Shown: positions 57,286-64,000 of the stretch, piece by piece
Layout of the letters: every line of letters starts with the position of its first letter
Position numbering within the stretch: position 1 is the stretch's first letter
From: Pedobacter polaris
GTDB taxonomy: Bacteria > Bacteroidota > Bacteroidia > Sphingobacteriales > Sphingobacteriaceae
Assembly (NCBI RefSeq): GCF_005116505.1
Contig: NZ_SWBR01000002.1
Location: 1,178,314 to 1,242,313 of the forward strand
Reading direction: 5' to 3'
Length of the DNA: 64,000 bases
The notes under the pieces: generated by a model
The model's input: the letters and a program-made list of their open reading frames with translations, nothing else
What the model was told of the DNA's origin: nothing
Databases searched by the model: none
Program-made: the position numbers and the translations under genes

Positions 57286-57315
57286 CCTTCGGACACCTTC
57301 TCCTTGAGGAGAAGG
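57286..57315. repeat. Hairpin CCTTCTCCT-TG-AGGAGAAGG with a preceding GTCC/GGAC stem
   Basis: A perfect 9-bp stem in the 310-bp gap 57093-57402. The phrase CCTCATCCGTCC...GGACACCTTCTCC is a common Bacteroidota intergenic repeat. A TTG inside it could be misread as the helicase start. Nothing else is seen in this gap before the promoter at 57371. Confidence 0.65.
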
Positions 57316-57370
57316 AATAGAAATAGGTCAGTTATTTACCAACACCTTTTCATAACAGCGCATAATTTCT

Positions 57371-57378
57371 TATTTTTG
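57371..57378 (+). promoter_or_regulatory. -7 box (TATTTTTG) for the UvrD/PcrA gene
   Basis: Perfect TAnnTTTG. It places the transcript start near 57383, upstream of the TTG at 57403 but downstream of the TTG at 57304. Confidence 0.6.
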
Positions 57379-57402
57379 AAGCTCAAAAAGATAGGAACGG
57401 AT

Positions 57403-59688
57403 TTGGATTATTTAGCAGGATTAAACCCACAACAGAGAGCAGCAGTAGAAAACACCCAAGGACCAGTAATGATTGTTGCTGGTGCTGGTTCGGGCAAAAC
57501 AAGGGTTATTACTTACAGGGTAGCACATTTAATAGAAAAAGGCGTAGATGCCTTTAATATTTTAGTCCTCACATTTACCAACAAAGCAAGTAAAGATATG
57601 CGTGAGCGTATTGGAAAAGTTGTGGGTAACGAAGCTAAAAACATTTGGATGGGAACTTTCCACTCTGTTTTTGCAAAAATTTTACGTGTTGAGGCTGAGA
57701 AAATTGGTTATCCAAGCAACTTTACTATTTACGATACCGACGACAGCAAAAGTTTAATTCGTACTATTTTAAGAGAAATGCAGTTAGATGATAAATTGTA
57801 TGCTGCAAACGTAGTTTACAATCGTATTTCATCAGCTAAAAATAATTTAATTTCTGCTACTGAATATTTAGAAAACGACCAAATTCAGGCTGAAGATGCT
57901 GGTAATAAACGTCCGCTTTTAGGTCTAATTTACGATACTTACGCTAAACGTTGTTACAAAGCTGGCGCAATGGACTTTGATGATCTGTTATTTAAAACCA
58001 ATGTTTTATTAAAAAATCATCCAGAAGTTTTGAATAAATACCAACACAAGTTTAAATATTTGATGGTAGATGAGTACCAGGATACTAACTTTTCTCAATA
58101 TACCATTGTTAAAAAATTAGCTGCAGCACATCAAAACATTTGTGTAGTTGGTGATGATGCACAAAGTATCTACGCTTTTCGTGGAGCAAATATTCAAAAC
58201 ATATTAAACTTCGAACGCGATTATCCTGATTTGAAGGTTTACAAACTAGAGCAAAATTACCGTTCAACGCAAAACATTGTTGAGGTTGCGAATAGCATTA
58301 TTGCAAATAACAAAAATCAGTTGGAGAAAAATGTATTCTCTGAAAATGAAAAAGGTGATAGAATTAAGATTTCGAGAGCTTTTTCTGATAATGAAGAAGG
58401 AAAATTAGTTGCCGAAGCAATTGTACAAGACAGGGCAAACGCTGGTTTAAGCTATAAAGATTTCGCCATTTTATACCGTACCAATGCGCAAAGTAGAGCG
58501 ATGGAAGAAGCTTTAAGAAAGCTAAATGTACCTTATAAAATATACGGAGGTCTTTCATTTTATCAACGTAAAGAGATTAAAGATTTAATTGCTTATTTCC
58601 GCTTAACATTTAATCCGGCAGATGAAGAAGCCATAAAACGTGTAATAAACTATCCTCGTCGTGGTTTAGGAGATACTACAGTTGAGAAAATCTCAGCTGC
58701 TGCCGGCCAACACGACATTACAATGTGGCAGGTCATTTGTAATCCGCAGCAATATATACAAGGTAGAATTGCGAATCAATTGAATGATTTTGCAGTAATG
58801 ATTCAGAGTTTTGCAGCTGAATCTAAAAAGTTAGATGCTTATGAAACTGCCTTATATATTGCACAGCATTCTGGAATTTTAAAAGAACTACATACAGACG
58901 ATAGTGTTGAAGGGCGTTCGCGTTATGAAAACATACAAGAGTTGTTAAATGGTATTAAAGAATTTGCCGAGCGTGAAGATATAGAAGACAGAAGTTTGGC
59001 AATTTTTATGCAAGACATCGCTTTGCTAACTAATGATGATAATGATAAAAACAAAGACGCTGATACAGTTTCTTTAATGACCATTCACTCTGCAAAGGGT
59101 TTGGAATTTAAGAATGTGTTTATTGTTGGTTTGGAGGAAAATCTTTTCCCTTCACAAATGTCATTAACTTCTAGGGTTGATTTAGAAGAAGAACGCAGGT
59201 TATTTTATGTAGCAATTACCCGTGCAGAAAAGAAATTAACCATTACCTATGCTACTTCTCGTTACCGTTGGGGAACACTGACTTCATGTGAACCAAGTCG
59301 GTTTATAAATGAGATAAATCCATCTTACCTTGAATTAGAAGTTGTTAAACCAGCTAAAAGTAGCTTTGGTGAAAATAGTTTCGACAATGAACGAAAAACT
59401 TGGAGTCAACAACGGGAGTTTACACCCAAACCTACAACGAGCACGACAGTAATAAGACCGAAGACAACTTCAATTTTACCGAAGGCACACGTTCCAACAC
59501 CCGGCTTTGCTCCTAACGCAGCAAATGAGTTTCAAAATGGTATGGATGTAGAACATGAGAAATTTGGTTTTGGCAAAATTGTGAACCTAGAAGGTACTTT
59601 ACCAGATGTAAAAGCAACAGTGTTTTTTCAGGGTTTAGGGAACAAACAGCTATTACTAAAATTTGCTAAGTTGAGGATTGTTAGATAG
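57403..59688 (+). CDS. UvrD/PcrA-type DNA helicase
   Basis: About 761 residues. SF1A helicase motifs in order: Q-motif LNPQQRAAVEN, Walker A AGAGSGKTRVI, Ia LTFTNKASKDM, Walker B MVDEYQDTN, III VVGDDAQSIYAFRGA, IV LEQNYRSTQNI, V TIHSAKGLEFKNVFIVG, VI LFYVAITRAEKKL. The C-terminal Tudor-like tail (VEHEKFGFGKIVNLEG...LLLKFAKLRIV) is that of PcrA/UvrD. It unwinds DNA 3'-5' in excision and mismatch repair and clears stalled RNA polymerase. The TTG at 57403 is chosen; a frame extends up to a TTG at 57304 that lies in a repeat and before the predicted promoter. Confidence 0.95.
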   Translation: MDYLAGLNPQQRAAVENTQGPVMIVAGAGSGKTRVITYRVAHLIEKGVDAFNILVLTFTNKASKDMRERIGKVVGNEAKNIWMGTFHSVFAKILRVEAEKIGYPSNFTIYDTDDSKSLIRTILREMQLDDKLYAANVVYNRISSAKNNLISATEYLENDQIQAEDAGNKRPLLGLIYDTYAKRCYKAGAMDFDDLLFKTNVLLKNHPEVLNKYQHKFKYLMVDEYQDTNFSQYTIVKKLAAAHQNICVVGDDAQSIYAFRGANIQNILNFERDYPDLKVYKLEQNYRSTQNIVEVANSIIANNKNQLEKNVFSENEKGDRIKISRAFSDNEEGKLVAEAIVQDRANAGLSYKDFAILYRTNAQSRAMEEALRKLNVPYKIYGGLSFYQRKEIKDLIAYFRLTFNPADEEAIKRVINYPRRGLGDTTVEKISAAAGQHDITMWQVICNPQQYIQGRIANQLNDFAVMIQSFAAESKKLDAYETALYIAQHSGILKELHTDDSVEGRSRYENIQELLNGIKEFAEREDIEDRSLAIFMQDIALLTNDDNDKNKDADTVSLMTIHSAKGLEFKNVFIVGLEENLFPSQMSLTSRVDLEEERRLFYVAITRAEKKLTITYATSRYRWGTLTSCEPSRFINEINPSYLELEVVKPAKSSFGENSFDNERKTWSQQREFTPKPTTSTTVIRPKTTSILPKAHVPTPGFAPNAANEFQNGMDVEHEKFGFGKIVNLEGTLPDVKATVFFQGLGNKQLLLKFAKLRIVR

Positions 59689-59731
59689 ATTTTAACCGCA
59701 AAGAAACTAAGAACGCAAAGTTTCTGAGATC

Positions 59732-59828
59732 TCGTCATGCTCAGCTCGACTGGGCATCGTAATGTAAAAGCAGGGTTATTGTAAAGTTCTACTATCGCAT
59801 TAAGAATTCCGTGTTCACGGGATGACGA
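59732..59828. repeat. Intergenic inverted repeat
   Basis: In the 315-bp gap 59689-60003. Ends TCGTCAT (59732) and ATGACGA (59828) plus an inner perfect palindrome CCGTG-TT-CACGG (59809-59820). This 'CGTCATGCT...TTCACGGGATGACGA' element is a common repeat of this phylum. Just upstream, AACCGCAAAGAAACTAAGAACGC is another recurrent intergenic phrase. No ORF. Confidence 0.65.
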
Positions 59829-60003
59829 ACTTTCTAAATAATTTTATATATCTTTGATTTATTAAGGGCTTCAGCATTTCGATGAATTCTTAACCAAAAT
59901 TTCTTAATTAAAATATGTTCGTTTTTCAACTACCTATTTTTATTGTTTTGGTTATTTCATAATGTGCCCAACAATAACTAATTTTCAATAATTAATTTAT
60001 TCA

Positions 60004-60675
60004 ATGAATTTCGATTATAATACAACTCGTAGCGATTTGATTTTGGCAGAATATGGTCGTAATGTACAAAACATGGTAAAGTACATTATAGATTTGCCTA
60101 CAAAGGAAGAACGCAATAAATATGCACAGGCAGTTATAGATTTGATGGGCTTTTTAAACCCACATTTACGTGATGTTGCCGATTTTAAACATAAACTTTG
60201 GGATCATTTACACATCATTTCTGATTATAAGATTGATGTAGATAGCCCCTATCCAAAACCTACACCAGAAGCAGCTCAGTTTAAACCTGCACATATGGGT
60301 TATCCGCAGCAAAAAATTACCTATAAACATTATGGTAAAACTGTTGAAAAACTGATTGAAAAAACAATGGAAGAAGAAAATCCAGAACGTAAATCAGCTA
60401 TGGTTCAAGGCATTGCAAACTTTATGAAAATGGCTTATGTGCAGTGGAACAAAGACAATGTAGCGGATGAAGTCATTCTAAAAAACTTACGCGAACTTTC
60501 TGGCGGCAATTTAGAATTGGAGGAAAATGTGAATTTACAAAAGGTTGAATTTAGACCTCAAGTAAATCGTCCGAACAACAATAACCGTGGTCGTAATAAC
60601 AATAACAAAGGCCGCCAAAATAACAATGGTGGTCGCCCACAACAAAAGAACAATAACCCAAAACAAAGATACTAA
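60004..60675 (+). CDS. DUF4290 family protein
   Basis: 223 residues. The first 165 are helical (DLILAEYGRNVQNMVKYI; FLNPHLRDVADFKHKLWDHL; NFMKMAYVQWNKDN), the DUF4290 pattern of Bacteroidota. The last 45 are an Asn/Arg/Gly/Gln-rich low-complexity tail (NRPNNNNRGRNNNNKGRQ), probably disordered and able to bind nucleic acid. It sits 67 bp upstream of murA in the same direction, a conserved arrangement in the phylum. Function unknown. Confidence 0.88.
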   Translation: MNFDYNTTRSDLILAEYGRNVQNMVKYIIDLPTKEERNKYAQAVIDLMGFLNPHLRDVADFKHKLWDHLHIISDYKIDVDSPYPKPTPEAAQFKPAHMGYPQQKITYKHYGKTVEKLIEKTMEEENPERKSAMVQGIANFMKMAYVQWNKDNVADEVILKNLRELSGGNLELEENVNLQKVEFRPQVNRPNNNNRGRNNNNKGRQNNNGGRPQQKNNNPKQRY

Positions 60676-60742
60676 TCAAAACAAAACGTTATTGCGAGTT
60701 AATAATAACTATAAATTGCAATAACGATCTTATTTATAAAAC

Positions 60743-62068
60743 ATGAATGCATTCGAAATTATAGGTGGTAAGAAACTAAAGGGAGAAATTACTCCACAAG
60801 GTGCCAAAAACGAAGCCTTACAAATTTTATCAGCCGTTTTACTAACGGATCAAAAAATCACTATTAGTAATATCCCTGATATTAAGGATGTAAATAAACT
60901 TATAGAATTATTAGGGGATTTAGGGGTAATTGTTGAACGCCTAAATAAAGACACCTACACTTTCGAAGCAAAAAATATAAACTTAGAGTTTTTCTCGTCT
61001 GATGTTTTTAAAGCAAAAGGTGGTGGTTTACGTGGCTCGATTATGATAGTTGGTCCATTACTTGCACGTTTTGGTAAAGCTGCAATACCTAAGCCAGGAG
61101 GAGATAAAATTGGCCGTAGACGATTAGATACCCACTTTTTAGGTTTCGAAAAGTTAGGTGCAAAATTTATTTATGATTCTAAAAAAGCGTTCTTTAATGT
61201 AGATGCTACAAACTTAACTGGTGCTTATATTTTATTAGATGAAGCCTCAGTTACCGGAACAGCAAATATTGTAATGGCTGCTGTTTTAGCAAAAGGAACA
61301 ACAACAATTTACAATGCTGCATGCGAACCTTATTTACAGCAATTATGTAAAATGCTTAATCGCATGGGCGCAAATATTTCTGGTATTGGATCTAATTTAT
61401 TAACAATTGAAGGTGTTAAGAAACTAGGTGGCACCGAACATAGAATGTTACCTGATATGATTGAAATTGGTTCTTTCATCGGTTTGGCTGCAATGACTGA
61501 ATCTGAAATTACCATTAAAAACGTTTGCTATGATGAGTTAGGTGTTATTCCAGAAGTTTTCAAAAAACTTGGAATTAAACTGGAACGTAGAGGTGATGAT
61601 ATCTATATTCCTTCTCAAAAGCATTATGAGATTGATACTTTTATTGATGGTTCAATTTTAACTATTGCAGATTCTCCTTGGCCAGGTTTTACACCAGATC
61701 TTTTAAGTATTGTTTTGGTAGTAGCTACTCAAGCTAAAGGAAACGTTCTTATTCATCAAAAAATGTTCGAAAGCCGCTTATTCTTTGTCGATAAATTGAT
61801 AGATATGGGTGCTCAGATCATTTTATGTGATCCGCACCGTGCAACAGTTAATGGTATTGATAAAAAATATCAACTTCGCGGTATTAGTATGACTTCTCCA
61901 GATATTCGTGCAGGAGTTTCATTGCTAATTGCAGCTTTATCTGCTGAAGGAACATCAACAATATATAACATTGAGCAGATTGAACGAGGTTACCAAGATA
62001 TTGATATACGATTAAGAGCACTAGGTGCACAGATTAAGCGTGTTGAGGGGAATGGGCCAAGTCATTAA
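60743..62068 (+). CDS. murA: UDP-N-acetylglucosamine 1-carboxyvinyltransferase
   Basis: 441 residues, two inside-out alpha/beta lobes typical of the EPSP/MurA fold. PQGAKNEAL (Lys22 of the active site) and PGGDKIGRRRLDTH (118-131) are present. In the latter, Asp121 (codon 61103-61105) occupies the place of the catalytic Cys115 of E. coli MurA. MurA transfers enolpyruvate from PEP to UDP-GlcNAc, the first committed step of peptidoglycan synthesis. Asp at this position keeps activity but blocks alkylation by fosfomycin in enzymes where it has been studied. Probably co-transcribed with DUF4290. Confidence 0.96.
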   Translation: MNAFEIIGGKKLKGEITPQGAKNEALQILSAVLLTDQKITISNIPDIKDVNKLIELLGDLGVIVERLNKDTYTFEAKNINLEFFSSDVFKAKGGGLRGSIMIVGPLLARFGKAAIPKPGGDKIGRRRLDTHFLGFEKLGAKFIYDSKKAFFNVDATNLTGAYILLDEASVTGTANIVMAAVLAKGTTTIYNAACEPYLQQLCKMLNRMGANISGIGSNLLTIEGVKKLGGTEHRMLPDMIEIGSFIGLAAMTESEITIKNVCYDELGVIPEVFKKLGIKLERRGDDIYIPSQKHYEIDTFIDGSILTIADSPWPGFTPDLLSIVLVVATQAKGNVLIHQKMFESRLFFVDKLIDMGAQIILCDPHRATVNGIDKKYQLRGISMTSPDIRAGVSLLIAALSAEGTSTIYNIEQIERGYQDIDIRLRALGAQIKRVEGNGPSH

Positions 62069-62071
62069 TCA

Positions 62072-64000
62072 ATGATGCATAAAATGATCCAAAAGCCATT
62101 GAATAATTTAGCGTTAAAGGTTATTTATTCAATGGTTTTTTTGTGTACAATCGGCTGTAGTAAAAACACCTCAGATGATGATGGTAAAAGAATAGACCAG
62201 CTCTTTAATGTTCAAGAACCAGAAGCACGGCAAAAGACTTATTTCAAAAAAATTGATTCAATTAGAACGGACATTGGAGCAAATGATATTCCGAGGTTAA
62301 AACGATTTTATGCGATTAAAACTTGGCAGTATCAATATCATTTTATTAACTATAATTCCGCACTTACTTATGCAGATAGTGCGTTAGCACTTTTTAATGA
62401 TAAAAAAATAATTAATTCACACAAAAACCTTTACTTCGATGCACTCTTATTAAAAGGTGATGTACTATTTGCGGCTAGTAAATTTAATCAGGCAACCCTA
62501 TCTTATTTAGAAGCTCGTTCTTTTCGGGAAAAAAATCTGGATAGCTGCGAAAACAATTACTTAGCCGGGCGAATTGGTAATGTATACTTCATTCTAGGTA
62601 AATTCTTTAAAGCCGCCAGTTTTTATAAAGAGAGCTATAATCTCGAAAATAATTGTAAAAATGAGAGAGATCCAACTCTAAAATTTTACAATATGCAGGC
62701 CCAGTTAAACAATGCTGGATTTTGTTATGAACGTTTAAACTTACTAGATAGTGCTACCTATTTCTATCTCAAAGACCTAGCTTTTATTGAGGAATCCAAA
62801 AAAAATAAAAAAATTAGTGCACATGTATTCACTGATGCTGCTGCAGTAGTTTATGATAATTTAGGAAGCATTTACCTCAAAAAAGGAAATCTTACTAAAG
62901 CCGAGGAATTCTTAACCAAGAGCATTAATACGCCTTACTACGAGACTAATAATAGCGTTAAAATTCCCCCATTAATCAAATTAGCAACTTTATATACACT
63001 GAAGAAAGACTATTCCATTGCGCAAAAAATGTTCGACAAATCTGCGCAGTTGCTTAAAGTGAAACCAAGTGCAGAACTTGAGTCAAGATGGTTTAAAGCG
63101 AAATCTCAATTCTATTTTCAACAAGACAAATATGCTCAAGCCCATCAGCAACAACAAAGGTTTGATGTTTTAAAAGATTCCATAGCAAAAGAAAATAGGA
63201 AACTTTCTTCGATCAATGTTGAAAAAGATTTTGCTAATCTTGAACAGAGATATAAGCTACAAGAACTCAAAAAAAGAGATTCAATAAAAAGTATATACCT
63301 TCTTTTTGCTTCTTTCTTTCTGATCATGATTTTGGTAATAGCTTTTCTGTTGCTCAGAATAATAAAGCAGTCTAAAAAAAACCTGCTCATCTCCCAGCAC
63401 CACAACCAGCAGTTACAAGAAACCTTATCTAAATTAGAAGATGCCAATCAAAATTATGCAAGAGTGATGAGAGTTATGGCGCATGACCTTAAGAATCCAT
63501 TAAGTGGTATTACAGGAATTTCTTCGAATTTATTGGAAGAAATTCCTAGACAAAAAGAGAAAGAATCTATTGAAATAATAAAAACTTCTGCCGATAATGC
63601 GCTTGGGATGATCAATGAAATATTAAACTCATCACACGTTGAAACGGAAAAAACCTATTTGGAAAGAGAAAAAATAGACATTCAATTGGTTTTAAAGCAG
63701 TGTGTATCGCTACTTAATTTTAAAGCAAGAGAAAAAGAGCAGAATTTAACTATCACTTTTAATAAGCCTTTAATAGTACACGCCAACAAAGAAAAATTAT
63801 GGCAAGTATTTAATAATATCATCGTAAACGCTATTAAGTTTAGCGAAGAAAAAACAGAAATTAAAATTAGCATTGAAGATGCTACACATGATGTAATTAT
63901 TTCAATTGCTGGTCGTGGTAATGGTATTCCTCCTGAAATTGCGCCAAAAATCTATGATATCTTTACTGAAGGAAAACACCTTGGCATCATTGGTGAAAAA
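62072..64000 (+). CDS. TPR-containing sensor histidine kinase (3' end cut by window)
   Basis: 643 codons are open to the last base, so the gene continues beyond the window. Start is the ATG at 62072, four bases after the murA stop. N-terminal hydrophobic signal with a lipobox-like TIGC (about residue 31), then TPR-like helical repeats (LKGDVLFAASKFNQATLSYLEA; GNVYFILGKFFKAASFYKESYN; LGSIYLKKGNLTKAEEFLTKS), one membrane helix (about 407-430), a HisKA domain with His471 in VMAHDLKNPLSG, and a HATPase_c N-box WQVFNNIIVNAIKFS. The G1 box reads AGRGNGIP with Gly614 in place of the usual Asp. No response regulator is visible within the window. Confidence 0.9.
   Translation, partial: MMHKMIQKPLNNLALKVIYSMVFLCTIGCSKNTSDDDGKRIDQLFNVQEPEARQKTYFKKIDSIRTDIGANDIPRLKRFYAIKTWQYQYHFINYNSALTYADSALALFNDKKIINSHKNLYFDALLLKGDVLFAASKFNQATLSYLEARSFREKNLDSCENNYLAGRIGNVYFILGKFFKAASFYKESYNLENNCKNERDPTLKFYNMQAQLNNAGFCYERLNLLDSATYFYLKDLAFIEESKKNKKISAHVFTDAAAVVYDNLGSIYLKKGNLTKAEEFLTKSINTPYYETNNSVKIPPLIKLATLYTLKKDYSIAQKMFDKSAQLLKVKPSAELESRWFKAKSQFYFQQDKYAQAHQQQQRFDVLKDSIAKENRKLSSINVEKDFANLEQRYKLQELKKRDSIKSIYLLFASFFLIMILVIAFLLLRIIKQSKKNLLISQHHNQQLQETLSKLEDANQNYARVMRVMAHDLKNPLSGITGISSNLLEEIPRQKEKESIEIIKTSADNALGMINEILNSSHVETEKTYLEREKIDIQLVLKQCVSLLNFKAREKEQNLTITFNKPLIVHANKEKLWQVFNNIIVNAIKFSEEKTEIKISIEDATHDVIISIAGRGNGIPPEIAPKIYDIFTEGKHLGIIGEK

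Noticed and set aside
57304..57306. TTG at 57304 as the helicase start
   Set aside because: It lies inside a palindromic repeat and upstream of a perfect -7 box; the helicase homology begins right after the TTG at 57403.

Overview
The window is about 65 % A+T, densely coded, and has no rRNA, tRNA, CRISPR array or transposase gene that I can see. It reads as a chromosomal segment of a member of the Bacteroidota, most likely the Sphingobacteriaceae (Pedobacter-like). The reasons are: no Shine-Dalgarno sequences; repeated TAnnTTTG promoter elements typical of the phylum's primary sigma factor; phylum-typical neighbours (DUF3822-rsmD-coaD, DUF4290-murA); SusC-like plug motifs in cell-surface proteins; a head-GIN (DUF2807) protein; and many short palindromic intergenic repeats. 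The genus is an inference.

Layout. 1-6.2 kb: a very large alpha-2-macroglobulin-family protein cut by the left edge, then a small lipoprotein and a coupled secreted protein. 6.3-14.9 kb: PAP2 phosphatase, exonuclease/GIY-YIG nuclease fusion, AraC regulator with DUF983, LURP-one-like protein, CvfB-like S1 protein, cold-shock protein, lipoprotein, RecD/Dda-type helicase. 14.9-18.9 kb: core metabolism and translation (DUF3822, RsmD, CoaD, Nudix, PyrE, SRPBCC). 19.2-28.4 kb: GH78 rhamnosidase, ClpB, a beta-barrel protein and a second MG2/plug surface protein. 28.4-36.3 kb: secreted peptidases (M28, S9), an Fsr-type MFS exporter, a polysaccharide deacetylase, a Gre-like factor and a nitroreductase. 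36.4-41.1 kb: a HEAT-like protein, a secreted protein built from 21-residue repeats, an ABC-F ATPase and two tiny membrane proteins. 41.2-49.9 kb: an ABC ATPase / FtsX-type permease / DUF3299 operon, SlyD-type isomerase, a decayed second copy of a thioredoxin-DUF255 gene beside the intact one, a dipeptide epimerase, a head-GIN protein and a GH25 lysozyme.

The most unusual part is 50.0-53.4 kb. Unrelated orphan genes (an overlapping small-ORF/DUF6169-like pair, a membrane-anchored coiled-coil protein, a DUF998-like membrane protein) all point the same way and are separated by about 100-bp elements that begin with CACCTAA(C/T) and end with GTT(A/G)GCGG, like integron attC sites. A third CACCTAAC box lies inverted at the left end, next to an 18-bp perfect hairpin. 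I read this as a small gene-cassette array or accessory island inserted between conserved genes.

The right end returns to core genes: M20 dipeptidase, two PH-domain membrane proteins, UvrD/PcrA helicase, DUF4290, MurA (with Asp at the fosfomycin-target Cys position), and a TPR histidine kinase cut by the right edge. Much of the window serves the cell envelope: peptidoglycan synthesis and turnover (MurA, dipeptide epimerase, GH25, deacetylase), secreted peptidases and surface lipoproteins.
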